A stretch of DNA of 52,991 nucleotides from Chryseobacterium sp. (GCA_003248755.1 QFQW01000020.1:1-52991); one strand, 5' to 3'; positions 17,421-25,891 are shown, numbered from the stretch's first letter. Notes: generated from the sequence alone by a model not told the origin. A program made the numbers and translations.

Positions 17421-18512
17421 TCAAAATCGACTATTTATCATTTTCAAGCGGTTTATTCTTTTTTTGATGTAAAATAAACTTCCGAATGTAAATAAAAATA
17501 TCAATACAATAAATAAATAGAATATTTTTTGATTATTTTTCAATTCCGAATTTTGAGTTCCTACATTTTTATGCAATAGATCGGAAAAAGATTTTTTTTC
17601 TATTTCGTCATTTTTTATCAGGTTATTTTCTAGTTTCTGATTATAGTAAAAATATTTTTCTTTATTATTTTGCCCAAGATAATTTTGACTCAGGGCGTCA
17701 TAAACCTCTGTAAGCATTCCGATGTTAGAAGTATTTCTAATTTGTTTCTCTGCTTCTAACAGAATTTTATTTGCTTTCTCAAATTTCTTCTTACTTTCGT
17801 AAGCCGCAGCCAATCCAATCTTCGCATAAGGGTATAGCTCGGATATCTTATAATATTCAGCTTCTTTTACGACTTCTAAGAAAATACTTTCCGCTTCATC
17901 AGTTTTTCCAATATCAATCAAAGAATATCCTTTTTGCATTTTCGTAATATTGATATTCAGAAGACTGCTCTTATCTTTACTTTTTTTGTATTCGTTAATG
18001 GCTTTATCAAAATATCTGATTGCGAATTCCGGATCCAGGTTATCTTTGTAAATCAACGCTTTAACAAAATAGATATTCGCCGTGATCTGTTGAAGAGAAT
18101 TATTATTCAGATAATCAATAATCGTTTCTGCTCTGTTGAGGTAATTGATCGCTTTTTTATTAAGCTTTAAGATATAGTATTGATTGCCAATGAATCCAAG
18201 AGAACTGATCATCATCAGAGAATCTTTTGCTTTCTGCGAATTATTAAGTGATTCGAAGCCTAGTCTGAGCGCTTCTGAAGAAAGGTGTTTGACAGAGTAT
18301 GCATTTCCTTTCGCCAAAAGCAATTTGCTTTTCAGTCTTCCATCATCAATTTTTGGCTCCAATTTTTTCAACGTAATCAACGCAGAGTCAGGGTTTACAA
18401 AAGCCATTCCGTCCGCAGAAGTTATTTGTTCCTCAAGCTTGGCATTATTTTCCGATTGTCCAAAAACAAACAGAGAAATCATCAAAAAGAAAATAAATAA
18501 TAGCTTTTCCAT
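17421..18512 (-). CDS. TPR-repeat membrane protein without output domain
   Basis: 363 residues: signal peptide (ending VFGQ), then tetratricopeptide-type helical repeats over about 30-310 (for example residues near LINKKAINYLNRAE and EFAIRYFDKAINEY). One membrane helix near 325-347 (IFYLFIVLIFLFTFGSLFYI) leads to a short basic cytoplasmic tail. The layout matches Bacteroidota TPR sensors, but the kinase or AraC output domain normally found after the helix is absent, and the downstream DNA does not encode one. Its ATG lies 2 bases after the stop of the AraC-type TPR regulator, so the two are co-transcribed and may work as a pair. Confidence 0.75.
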   Translation of the reverse strand: MEKLLFIFFLMISLFVFGQSENNAKLEEQITSADGMAFVNPDSALITLKKLEPKIDDGRLKSKLLLAKGNAYSVKHLSSEALRLGFESLNNSQKAKDSLMMISSLGFIGNQYYILKLNKKAINYLNRAETIIDYLNNNSLQQITANIYFVKALIYKDNLDPEFAIRYFDKAINEYKKSKDKSSLLNINITKMQKGYSLIDIGKTDEAESIFLEVVKEAEYYKISELYPYAKIGLAAAYESKKKFEKANKILLEAEKQIRNTSNIGMLTEVYDALSQNYLGQNNKEKYFYYNQKLENNLIKNDEIEKKSFSDLLHKNVGTQNSELKNNQKIFYLFIVLIFLFTFGSLFYIKKRINRLKMINSRF

Positions 18513-18514
18513 AC

Positions 18515-19999
18515 TTATTTATTTTTCAGTTGGTCGATAAACTGTGAAGGACTCGTTCCAGTCACATTCTTGAAGATTGTCGTAAAGGTCGTTCGTGAAG
18601 CAAAACCTGCCTCTTCTGCAAGATAACTTGTTTTATATTGTAAATATTCCGGATTGTTTTCCAGTTTATCAACAATGTATTTAACTCTAAGTTCGTTAAG
18701 ATAATTACTAAAGTTTTTCTCTTTATGCTTGTTGATGATTTCTGACAGGTATTTTGAATTGGTATCCAGTCGTTTTGCCAAAACAGCCAGAGATAGATTG
18801 GGATCTGTTACATCTTTGGATTGTTCAAAAATCTCCAATTTGGAAAGAATAAGATTTTCCGTTTTTTCAGGAATCACAAAAACATTACTTGCCTGGAAAT
18901 CTTTCAGTTGATCGCTCAACTTCTGTTCATATTCTTCGGAGATGCTTCGTTTTTCCAATTCCACATTGACCATTTTTATTCTGTTTTTCAGAATCAAGAA
19001 ATAGAATAAGAAGCTGATGACAGTTAAGAATGATATGACGAAAAGCACAAGTAAAATTTTATTCTGAAGATTTTTTTCCGACAGGTTGATTTGCTTTTCT
19101 TTTTGATCGATGAGATTGATGACACTTACCCTGGCATTTTGTAAGTCTAAAATCGAAAGTTTTAAGATTCGGATATACTCTTTTCTTATGCGGAAGCAAT
19201 CTTCAGATCTGTTTCCATTACAAACTTTTTGAGACCAGTCTTTATACAGGTCTTTATAAAAAACATCGCTGTAACGAGGATATTTTTTCTTTAAATCAAC
19301 CAGATCCGATTCTTGAAAATTATTGTTTTTGATTTTTGATTTCAAAAGGATAATGTCAGACAAAAACCTGAAATAAAGGTTGTCTTTGAAATGTGTTTGG
19401 TCAACAGGTTTATTTTCAATTTCAGATTGGATCAACTGTAGTTGCATTCCGAAAGTCGGATAAAGTTTGGACTGTTGATCTTTATTTTTTTGAATTAATG
19501 CCAAGCATTCCTTATACTTTTTCTCTAAAAACAATTTCTGAATCTCCAACTCATTTCGCCAAAGATTTACAACGTTTTTTTCTTCGCCTTTTAGAGATTC
19601 TGAAACTTTATTCAATTCTTGAACAGAATTTTCAACCGCATCTGTAAATCCAGTTTTCAGATAGATCTTTCCTATCAGATATTCATTTTTTGAACTTAGA
19701 AGACTATTTCTGATATTGGGGGAAATCCGGCCTGCAGAGATCAGCATAATGACAGCATCGTTATATCTTTCCAAATCAATGTAGATCTCTGCCTGTAAAA
19801 GGCAAGAATTATAAACATCTTCCTGAGTTCCAAAACTTTGATTAGCAACAATGTATTGAGCTGTTTTCAAAGCTTTTTCCGGGTCAGAATACATCAATGC
19901 TTCGATATCTTTTGTCAGATTTTGCGCATCTGTAATTTGGGCGTTAGCGCTTGCTGCTAACACAAAAAACAGGACGAACGAAAAGAATCTTATCAGCAT
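18515..19999 (-). CDS. TPR-type transmembrane AraC-family regulator
   Basis: 494 residues. A signal peptide (ending NAQ, residue 20) and TPR-like helices occupy about 25-290. A membrane helix spans about 313-335 (KILLVLFVISFLTVISFLFY) and a coiled linker follows. The C-terminal AraC DNA-binding domain (about 385-494) contains NLSLAVLAKRLDTNSKYLSE for the first helix-turn-helix and a second half ending T-G-T-S-P-S-Q-F. Periplasmic TPR sensors joined to a cytoplasmic AraC domain are a common Bacteroidota one-component design. It heads a two-gene unit with the TPR protein at 17421-18512. Ligand and targets are unknown. Confidence 0.85.
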   Translation of the reverse strand: MLIRFFSFVLFFVLAASANAQITDAQNLTKDIEALMYSDPEKALKTAQYIVANQSFGTQEDVYNSCLLQAEIYIDLERYNDAVIMLISAGRISPNIRNSLLSSKNEYLIGKIYLKTGFTDAVENSVQELNKVSESLKGEEKNVVNLWRNELEIQKLFLEKKYKECLALIQKNKDQQSKLYPTFGMQLQLIQSEIENKPVDQTHFKDNLYFRFLSDIILLKSKIKNNNFQESDLVDLKKKYPRYSDVFYKDLYKDWSQKVCNGNRSEDCFRIRKEYIRILKLSILDLQNARVSVINLIDQKEKQINLSEKNLQNKILLVLFVISFLTVISFLFYFLILKNRIKMVNVELEKRSISEEYEQKLSDQLKDFQASNVFVIPEKTENLILSKLEIFEQSKDVTDPNLSLAVLAKRLDTNSKYLSEIINKHKEKNFSNYLNELRVKYIVDKLENNPEYLQYKTSYLAEEAGFASRTTFTTIFKNVTGTSPSQFIDQLKNK

Positions 20000-20025
20000 A
20001 AATGGACAATCCTAAGACCAAACAA

Positions 20026-20033
20026 TAAAGATA
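20026..20033 (-). promoter_or_regulatory. Probable promoter -7 box of the TPR-AraC operon
   Basis: Minus-strand TATCTTTA, one mismatch to TAnnTTTG, with TTGAC about 16 bases upstream. An imperfect direct repeat CCTAAGACCAAA (20011-20022) / TCTAAGGTCAAA (20040-20051) flanks it. Confidence 0.4.
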
Positions 20034-20074
20034 AAAAATTCTAAGGTCAAATCAATTTAAAAAATTAAAATTCA

Positions 20075-20422
20075 TCAATTTTCCAAAACTTTTCCGGTAA
20101 TCTGTTTCCGGTGCTGGATTCCCCATTCTGCAAGATGTTCAATGATTTTTTTCAGCGTTCTTCCATAGTCTGTCAATTCGTATTCTACATTTATCGGCTG
20201 AGTGTTGAGAACGGTTCTTTTCACCAATTGGTTGATTTCCAAATCTTTCAATTCGCTACTGAGCATTTTTGCAGAAACACCTTCGATTTCCTTCTGTAAA
20301 TCTGAAAAACGCATTTTATCATAACACAAAGCAGCAATGATTGCAATTTTCCATCTTCCTTTCAAGATATCCATCGTATCCTGAACTGCGGCAAGATTAG
20401 ATTTTGGACATTTTATTTTCAT
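20075..20422 (-). CDS. HxlR-family transcriptional regulator
   Basis: 115 residues, full length for the HxlR winged-helix family. It begins MKIKCPKSNL, with the conserved N-terminal C-P; Cys5 matches the position used for redox sensing in YodB. The family signature I-L-K-G-R-W-K lies at about 19-25, then R-F-S-D-L-Q-K-E-I and S-S-E-L-K-D-L-E. It is divergent from the nitroreductase gene, with a tandem GTTAC/GTAAC array between them. The arrangement resembles HxlR-type control of quinone or nitro-compound reductases. The redox role is inferred. Confidence 0.85.
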   Translation of the reverse strand: MKIKCPKSNLAAVQDTMDILKGRWKIAIIAALCYDKMRFSDLQKEIEGVSAKMLSSELKDLEINQLVKRTVLNTQPINVEYELTDYGRTLKKIIEHLAEWGIQHRKQITGKVLEN

Positions 20423-20492
20423 AATGAACTTTTACTTCAGATTATATTAATTTTTCATTAAATCAAATTCACAAGAATCTGATTTTCAAATA

Positions 20493-20526
20493 AGTTACTT
20501 TTTAGTAACGCTAACTTTTTGTAACT
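20493..20526. promoter_or_regulatory. Candidate HxlR operator array
   Basis: Two contiguous 16-bp units, GTTACTTTTTAGTAAC (20494-20509) and GCTAACTTTTTGTAAC (20510-20525), agree at 12 of 16 positions. The first is itself an inverted repeat. They sit between the divergent regulator and nitroreductase starts, upstream of the -7 box at 20554. Confidence 0.55.
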
Positions 20527-20553
20527 TGATTACAAAAATAAACTTTTCTTATT

Positions 20554-20561
20554 TACCTTTG
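20554..20561 (+). promoter_or_regulatory. Promoter -7 box of the nitroreductase gene
   Basis: TACCTTTG, an exact TAnnTTTG match, 27 bases before the ATG at 20589. Confidence 0.6.
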
Positions 20562-20588
20562 AATCTTCAAATCAAAAAATTATAAAAA

Positions 20589-21221
20589 ATGAGTTTATTA
20601 GAAGACTTGAACTGGCGTTACGCAACTAAGAAAATGAACGGCGAAATTGTTCCTCAAGATAAAGTAGATTACATTCTGGAAGCTGCGAGATTGGCTCCAT
20701 CTTCATCAGGTTTGCAGCCTTACAGATTATTCGTCATCACGAATAAAGAATTATTAGAAAAAATTAAACCGATCGCTTTTGACCAGGCTCAGATTACAGA
20801 TGGCTCGCATCTTTTAGTTTGGGCAGCTTGGGACGGCTATTCTCACAACAGTATATCAGAAGTTTTCGAAAAAACCACAAGTGAAAGAGGAATCCCAAAA
20901 GAAGCGATGGACGATTACAAAACCAGACTTTGGGGAATGTATGAACCGCTTGGTAAAGAATGGCATGCAACACACGCTGCAAAACAGGCTTATATTTCTT
21001 TCGGGTTGGCAATTGCTGCTGCTGCTGAACAAAAAGTGGATGCAACCCCAATGGAAGGCTTCAACAACCAAGCTCTTGACGAGTTATTAGGATTTGCTGA
21101 GAAAGGTTTGAAAAGCGTTGTGATTCTGCCTTTGGGTTACCGAGATACAAGCGGAGACTGGCTGGTAAACCTGAAAAAATACAGAACTCCAAAAGAAGAA
21201 TTTATCACAGAAATCAAATAA
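20589..21221 (+). CDS. NAD(P)H-dependent nitroreductase (NfsB-like)
   Basis: 210 residues, normal for a flavin-dependent oxygen-insensitive nitroreductase of the NfsB type. N-terminal R-Y-A-T-K-K-M (about 10-16) and RLAPSSSGLQPYRLFVITN (about 34-52) bind FMN phosphate. A second FMN-contact region lies near residues 160-185 (G-L-K-S-V-V-I-L-P-L-G-Y-R). It reduces quinones or nitroaromatics in the cytoplasm; the natural substrate is unknown. The divergent HxlR gene is the likely regulator, and a strong bidirectional terminator follows. Confidence 0.9.
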   Translation: MSLLEDLNWRYATKKMNGEIVPQDKVDYILEAARLAPSSSGLQPYRLFVITNKELLEKIKPIAFDQAQITDGSHLLVWAAWDGYSHNSISEVFEKTTSERGIPKEAMDDYKTRLWGMYEPLGKEWHATHAAKQAYISFGLAIAAAAEQKVDATPMEGFNNQALDELLGFAEKGLKSVVILPLGYRDTSGDWLVNLKKYRTPKEEFITEIK

Positions 21222-21224
21222 ATA

Positions 21225-21251
21225 AAAGCTGTCTTAAATTAAGACAGCTTT
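21225..21251. terminator. Bidirectional terminator
   Basis: Perfect 12-bp stem (AAAGCTGTCTTA / TAAGACAGCTTT) with a 3-base loop between the convergent nitroreductase and SIMPL genes. Confidence 0.85.
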
Positions 21252-21255
21252 CTTT

Positions 21256-21987
21256 CTAATTCACCTCGTATTCAAGTTTTATGGTAATATTTGCTTCTTT
21301 CTCTTTGGAGGTTGTATTGTAAGTTCCACCATAAGAATAATCTTCGTTTGAATTAGGTGCGGTGATTTGAATTACTCCCATTGTTGCTTTTTTAAGATTC
21401 CCGAGGCTACTTCCTGCATTGTCTGCAATTTTCTCTGCTCTTTCTTTCGCATCTTTGGTTGCGTCTGCAATCATTTGTTGCTTAACTTCGGATAATTTGG
21501 TATAAAAATATTGTGGAGAAGAAGAGGTAAATTCGATTCCACGATTGATGATTTCTGTAATATTCCTAGAGATATTTTCAATTTTTGAAACTTCTTTGGA
21601 CTGGATAGAAACACTTTGTGTCAGATTGTATCCTGAGAATTCTCCTTGCTGATAGTTCCCGTTGGAATCTGTATAATTTCTAAATTGTTTCTGAATATCA
21701 ACCGCAGAAAAAACCATTTCGTTTTCCTTAACACCTTTTGATTTCAAATATTGAGAGATAACTTGTCTATCAACTGCCAACGCATCATAAGCCGCTTTCA
21801 GTTCAAAATTATTTTTGGAAAAACTTCCCGACCAAGTAATTAAGTCGGAAGTAAAAGTTTTGGAACCAAGTCCCGTTACAGAAACAGTATTTTCCGATCT
21901 GTTTCTATTTTTAATAGCATTACCTAACAGGGCAGCAGCAATAATAAAGCCTAAAGCAGCAATTCCTACTGCAATATAATTCTTCAT
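21256..21987 (-). CDS. SIMPL (DUF541) domain protein
   Basis: 243 residues from ATG at 21987 (MKNYIAVG...); the longer frame starts upstream at a non-ATG codon. One N-terminal hydrophobic anchor (about 3-24) is followed by the SIMPL domain: V-T-G-L-G-S-K-T-F near the start, A-x-D-A-x-x-R-A-E-K-I-A-D (DATKDAKERAEKIADNAG) late, and a C-terminal I-T-I-K-L-E-Y strand. SIMPL proteins are periplasmic and oligomeric, with links to oxidative-stress protection; their mechanism is unclear. It is last in a minus-strand run after folB and the RDD gene. Confidence 0.85.
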   Translation of the reverse strand: MKNYIAVGIAALGFIIAAALLGNAIKNRNRSENTVSVTGLGSKTFTSDLITWSGSFSKNNFELKAAYDALAVDRQVISQYLKSKGVKENEMVFSAVDIQKQFRNYTDSNGNYQQGEFSGYNLTQSVSIQSKEVSKIENISRNITEIINRGIEFTSSSPQYFYTKLSEVKQQMIADATKDAKERAEKIADNAGSSLGNLKKATMGVIQITAPNSNEDYSYGGTYNTTSKEKEANITIKLEYEVN

Positions 21988-22057
21988 AAAATTTTGTATT
22001 TGAGTTCTTTGTATCAAACTTAATACCAAATTTTAAGATTTTATTAACATTTTATTT

Positions 22058-22558
22058 TCAAGAAGCAATCTGTCCAATATCTTCAATTGAATTTTCTCTT
22101 TCCAAAGCTTCTAAAAATGCTTTACGTTTTACAACTTTTGTATCGCTCCAGCTATCATGCCAACCGTGACTGCCGAGAAAAGAGAGGGTATCAAATGGAA
22201 CGATTCTAATTAGATTTCTTTTAAGAAAATCATTGGAAGTTGGTAAGCTCCCGTCATCTTTTACAACAGTTGTCCCTGTGATAAACTTACCTACTGATCT
22301 TCCTTTTGTAAAAAACTCTAAAGTGGTATAATAAATTAAAAATACTATTACAGAAAAAATCCAAGCAAATAATCTATCATTTATGGCTAAAATAATTTTA
22401 TACATAAAGCTAGATTGAGTCGAATAATATAATAATCCAATCATTATTCCTATTAAATACTGAATTAAAATAACCACTATATAATCTATCAGAAAATTTA
22501 AAAACCTTATTAACTTTTCTGCTTGATAACGATTCACAATTTTGTAATAATTTTTCAT
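22058..22558 (-). CDS. RDD-family membrane protein
   Basis: 166 residues with the RDD pattern: R-x-L-N-F-L-I-D-Y at about 17-25 (the R...D motif), two or three hydrophobic helices (about 25-45 and 63-85), then F-F-T-K-G-R-S-V-G-K (about 87-96), the typical G-R-x-x-G-K turn. It is an inner-membrane protein; some members are Na+/H+ antiporters but most are uncharacterised. It begins about 20 bases after folB. Confidence 0.8.
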   Translation of the reverse strand: MKNYYKIVNRYQAEKLIRFLNFLIDYIVVILIQYLIGIMIGLLYYSTQSSFMYKIILAINDRLFAWIFSVIVFLIYYTTLEFFTKGRSVGKFITGTTVVKDDGSLPTSNDFLKRNLIRIVPFDTLSFLGSHGWHDSWSDTKVVKRKAFLEALERENSIEDIGQIAS

Positions 22559-22579
22559 GGGTTTTTAGTTTAATAGTTT

Positions 22580-22951
22580 TTATTTTATGGAGTTGATTTC
22601 CTTTTCAAATTCCAGGCTCACACCTTTCATTTCACCTTTCATTGGTGGAACTGTTTTGGTTAGTTTGATTTTGATGAATGTAATCTGGGGAAATGTTTTT
22701 TCGATTTTATTCATTATTCTTCCAATCACGTGTTCCAAAAGCTCGGAACGAATTGCCATTTCCTGATGAATGATTTGATTAACCTCAGCGTAATTGATGG
22801 TGTCACTTAGATTATCAGACTGTGATGCTTTTTCTAAATCTGCGTGTAATTCTGCATTGATGATATAATTATTCCCAATAACAGCTTCTTCTTGCAAAAC
22901 ACCGTGATATGCATAGATTTTTATGTCTTCTAAAAGGATTTTTGATTTCAT
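22580..22951 (-). CDS. folB: Dihydroneopterin aldolase
   Basis: 123 residues, the usual FolB length. It opens ILLEDIKIYAYHGVLQEE, the Y-x-x-H-G-V-x-x-E-E active-site motif (E about 17-18), and has the late L-T-K-x-x-P-P-M catalytic Lys loop (KLTKTVPPM, about 103-111). It converts dihydroneopterin to hydroxymethyl-dihydropterin in folate synthesis. It probably starts a transcript that continues into the RDD gene. A gap of about 390 bases upstream contains dispersed repeats and no gene. Confidence 0.9.
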   Translation of the reverse strand: MKSKILLEDIKIYAYHGVLQEEAVIGNNYIINAELHADLEKASQSDNLSDTINYAEVNQIIHQEMAIRSELLEHVIGRIMNKIEKTFPQITFIKIKLTKTVPPMKGEMKGVSLEFEKEINSIK

Positions 22952-23071
22952 CTGCTAAAAATAGAAATTTCTGAACACAAAGCCCACAAAGGTTTTCTGT
23001 TTTTATTAAAAATATTTTAAGGTTCACAAAGGCGCTTCGCTTAGAAAAAGCTATGGATTTAAGAAGTACAG

Positions 23072-23122
23072 TTTGTCATTCCGGAGGAGTCCAGGTTGTT
23101 TGGATTTTTTCAGAATGACAAA
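23072..23122. repeat. Dispersed GTCATTC...GAATGAC hairpin repeat
   Basis: Begins TTTGTCATTCCGGAGGAGTC and ends TTCAGAATGACAAA, so the ends are inverted. Related copies are at 42187-42231 and 44067-44134, and a half copy is at 44811-44862. Untranslated intergenic element. Confidence 0.75.
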
Positions 23123-23177
23123 GGCTCTGGCAATTTTTAATTTATTCTGGAACTTCCTTTCTTGCGCAGCTGCAATA

Positions 23178-23304
23178 GGGATAGTAGTGGAAATCCTTTT
23201 TTGCAAAAAAAGATTGGCTTCGCCGAACCACTTCGTTAGGTTTGTAACGGATAGCCCGACCCGAGTGGCTGCAAAAGCTTTGGCGAGGGGATTGCCCAAA
23301 TAAT
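23178..23304 (+). repeat. Composite dispersed repeat, copy A
   Basis: Runs from GGGATAGTAGTGGAAATCC through a TTTTTTGCAAAAAAAG hairpin and CGGATAGCCCG to GCCCAAATAATT. A second copy lies in inverse orientation at 43111-43240, and its ends are also recognisable at 42270-42420. Open frames in it are by-products. The remaining bases of the 22952-23343 gap hold no gene. Confidence 0.7.
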
Positions 23305-23313
23305 TTTATAAAA

Positions 23314-23338
23314 AAACCTCATCTGAAAGACAAGGTTT
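23314..23338 (-). terminator. Terminator of the yicC-gmk-nadA transcript
   Basis: Stem AAACCT / AGGTTT with a 13-base loop and a run of T on the minus strand, just after the nadA stop. Confidence 0.65.
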
Positions 23339-23343
23339 ATAAT

Positions 23344-24360
23344 TTATTTGATGCTTTTGGAAAGTTCCAGCATTGCCTCGATTGGTTTGAGTGCTTTGAG
23401 GCGAACTTCTTCATCCATCACGATTTCCGGAAGTTCATACTTCATACACAGATAGAGTTTTTCCAACGTATTTCTCTTCATAAAGAAACATTCTGAACAG
23501 TTACAGCTCTCATCAAAAACCAAGGCCGGAATCAGAGATTTGTGCGGTGCACGTTTTTTCATCTCGTGAAGTATTCCTTCTTCTGTTGCGATAATGAATT
23601 CCTGACAATCGTCTTTTTCAACATAATTTAAAAGTGCAGAAGTGGAACCAATGAAATGGGCCAGTTCCAAAACTGGAGATTCACTTTCCGGATGTGCGAT
23701 TAATTTTGCATTGGGATGGTCTGCCAGCTGTTTTGCGATGCGTTCCATAGAAAATGCTTCGTGAACGATACAGCTTCCGTCCCAAAGAATCATATCCCGA
23801 CCTGTTTTCTTGCTGAGATATCTTCCTAAGTTTTTATCCGGTGCGAAGATAATCGGTCGGTCTTTTGGCAAGGCTTCGATAATTTGTTCCGCGTTGGAGC
23901 TGGTTACGATAATGTCGGAAGCAGCTTTGGTTTCCGCATTACAGTTGATGTATGTTGCAACCAGCGCATTTGGATGTTGTTCACGCATCTTGTTAAGACC
24001 TTCCGCCGAACAGCCGTCTGCCAAAGAACAACCGGCCAAAGTATCGGGAAGAACAACTTTTTTTGTAGGATTAAGGATTTTTGCCGCTTCGGCCATAAAA
24101 TGAACGCCACAAAAAGCAATCATATCGGCATCGGTTTCTTTTGCCTGTCTTGCCAGCTGCAAAGAATCGCCAAGGAAATCAGCGATATCCTGAATCGGTC
24201 CCGGCTGATAATAATGCGCCAGAATAACCGCATTTTTTTCTTTTTTAAGGTCAAGAATTGCTTTCACAAGGTCATCGCCTGTTGGAATTGCGAATTCTTT
24301 GAGGTCAAGAAAACCTTTTACAGGCATATTATTGATTGCAACGTCTAATGTATTTTCCAT
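23344..24360 (-). CDS. nadA: Quinolinate synthase
   Basis: 338 residues. It condenses iminoaspartate (from NadB) with dihydroxyacetone phosphate to make quinolinate for NAD. Signatures include ILAHYYQPGPIQDIADFLGDS (about 46-66), IAFCGVHFM with Cys84, T-Y-I-N-C-N (about 136-141), LWDGSCIVH with Cys197, and a final Cys cluster C286-x-C288-x2-C291. Cys84, Cys197 and one of the last three should hold the 4Fe-4S cluster. It is third in a yicC-gmk-nadA run, 18 bases after gmk. No nadB or nadC lies in the window. Confidence 0.95.
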   Translation of the reverse strand: MENTLDVAINNMPVKGFLDLKEFAIPTGDDLVKAILDLKKEKNAVILAHYYQPGPIQDIADFLGDSLQLARQAKETDADMIAFCGVHFMAEAAKILNPTKKVVLPDTLAGCSLADGCSAEGLNKMREQHPNALVATYINCNAETKAASDIIVTSSNAEQIIEALPKDRPIIFAPDKNLGRYLSKKTGRDMILWDGSCIVHEAFSMERIAKQLADHPNAKLIAHPESESPVLELAHFIGSTSALLNYVEKDDCQEFIIATEEGILHEMKKRAPHKSLIPALVFDESCNCSECFFMKRNTLEKLYLCMKYELPEIVMDEEVRLKALKPIEAMLELSKSIK

Positions 24361-24378
24361 TACAAATATTTCAGATTT

Positions 24379-24945
24379 TTATTCGTTGATAAAGTTATTG
24401 ATTATTTTCTCGACTTCCGCTTTTGCCGTATCCAAATCTGTATTTACAATAATTTTATCGAAGTGTTTTTGGTAAGTCATTTCTTCGCCTGCTTTTTCCA
24501 CTCTGGTTTTGATGGTTTCTGCGCAATCGGTATTTCTTTTTATCAATCTCTGTTCCAATTCTGCAATGCTCGGAGGCATTACAAAAATCGATAAAGCTTT
24601 GTCTCCAAAAATCTCCTTCAGTCGGATTCCGCCTTTTACATCGACATCGAAAATAACAACCTTTCCTTCCTTCCAGATTCTTTCCACTTCGGATTTGAGA
24701 GTTCCGTAATATTTATCGGTATAAACTTCTTCGAACTCTACAAATTCATCTTTCGAGATTTTGGTTCTGAATTCTTCCGGCGTTAAAAAGTAATAATCTA
24801 CTGCGTGTTTTTCTTCGCCTCTTGGTTGTCTTGTGGTGGCAGAAATTGAAAAACTGAGTTGCGGAACCACAGAAAGTCCATGTTTTACCAATGTTGTTTT
24901 TCCACTTCCGGACGGTGCGGAGAATATGATAACTTTTTCTTTCAA
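24379..24945 (-). CDS. gmk: Guanylate kinase (TTG start)
   Basis: 188 residues, GMP to GDP. It has the P-loop A-P-S-G-S-G-K-T-T (10-18), the GMP-binding region with R-x-P-R-G-E-E (about 39-45) and Y-F (about 51-52), and D-V-D-V-K-G-G (about 99-105). The only reasonable initiator is TTG at 24945: there is no in-frame ATG between the preceding gene and the P-loop, and the first internal Met is beyond residue 100. The N-terminus from TTG aligns with the usual start just before K-V-I-I-F-S-A-P-S-G. It lies 40 bases after yicC. Confidence 0.93.
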   Translation of the reverse strand: MKEKVIIFSAPSGSGKTTLVKHGLSVVPQLSFSISATTRQPRGEEKHAVDYYFLTPEEFRTKISKDEFVEFEEVYTDKYYGTLKSEVERIWKEGKVVIFDVDVKGGIRLKEIFGDKALSIFVMPPSIAELEQRLIKRNTDCAETIKTRVEKAGEEMTYQKHFDKIIVNTDLDTAKAEVEKIINNFINE

Positions 24946-24985
24946 AATTTGATTTTTAAAATTTCAAATAATATTGACCTGAGAA

Positions 24986-25843
24986 TTAAAGAACATTCAA
25001 AGTCTGCTCCTTGATTTTCTCCAAATCATCCTTCATTTCCACCACCAATTTCTGAATCTCAGAATGATTGGCCTTTGAGCCTAAAGTATTGATTTCTCTT
25101 CCCATTTCTTGAGCAATAAAACCTAATTTTTTCCCGTTGAAATCTTCATTTTTCATTACTTCAAGATAATATTTGATATGCTGTGAAAGGCGAACTTTTT
25201 CTTCAGAAATATCCAATTTTTCAACAAAATAGACCATCTCCTGATAATATCTTGTTTCATCTACATTCTCAAAATTCTTAAGTGCAGAAAGATAACGGTC
25301 TTTGATTGGCTGGATTCTTTCCTCTTCGTATTGAGCAACTTGATTTAAATTACTCTCGATATTTTTAACGATTTTCTCAATTTCTTCAGCCAGTTGATTA
25401 CCTTCTGTCTTACGAAATTCTATGAACCTTGAGATGGATTCCTGAACAACTTCTAAGAGAGAATTCCACTCAGCATCTTCCAATTCGGAGCTTTTTGTTG
25501 ATAGAACATCTGGCATTCTTACAGCCATTTTCAATAACTCAAATTCCGGAGCATCAGAACCAACTTCTCTCAATTGACTCATATAATTCTTAACGACATC
25601 CTGATTGATTTTGACATCGTTGTTCTCCTCAAGACTTTCACAGTTTATATAACAATCTACTTTTCCTCGAAGAATCTTATCATTAAGCAATTTTCTGATA
25701 TCAAATTCTTTCTCTTTGTATCTTAATGGAATTTTAACATTCAGGTCAAAATTTTTGCTATTCAGAGATTTGATGTCAATGGTAATTTTTTTGCCTTCAT
25801 AAACAGTTTCGGCTCTCCCAAAACCCGTCATAGATAATATCAT
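24986..25843 (-). CDS. YicC-family endoribonuclease
   Basis: 285 residues beginning MILSMTGFGRAE, the invariant YicC start. It has S-L-N-S-K-x-F-D-L (about 27-35) and the conserved C-terminal block with F-I-A-Q-E-M-G-R-E-I-N-T-L-G-S-K (about 245-262). YicC proteins are RNases linked to small-RNA decay in E. coli. Next to gmk is the usual neighbourhood in many bacteria. A good promoter lies at 25864-25891, so this gene leads the yicC-gmk-nadA operon. Confidence 0.92.
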   Translation of the reverse strand: MILSMTGFGRAETVYEGKKITIDIKSLNSKNFDLNVKIPLRYKEKEFDIRKLLNDKILRGKVDCYINCESLEENNDVKINQDVVKNYMSQLREVGSDAPEFELLKMAVRMPDVLSTKSSELEDAEWNSLLEVVQESISRFIEFRKTEGNQLAEEIEKIVKNIESNLNQVAQYEEERIQPIKDRYLSALKNFENVDETRYYQEMVYFVEKLDISEEKVRLSQHIKYYLEVMKNEDFNGKKLGFIAQEMGREINTLGSKANHSEIQKLVVEMKDDLEKIKEQTLNVL

Positions 25844-25863
25844 AACTATTCTATATAAGAGTG

Positions 25864-25891
25864 CAAAGATACTTAAAAAAGTCTTGGCAAG
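25864..25891 (-). promoter_or_regulatory. Promoter of the yicC-gmk-nadA operon
   Basis: Minus strand: CTTG (25891-25888), 16 bases, then TATCTTTG (25871-25864), an exact -7 match. Confidence 0.6.

Noticed and set aside
23051..23303. Open frames on both strands through the 23 kb intergenic gap
   Set aside because: They run through dispersed repeats that recur near 42-44 kb; the products match no protein pattern.
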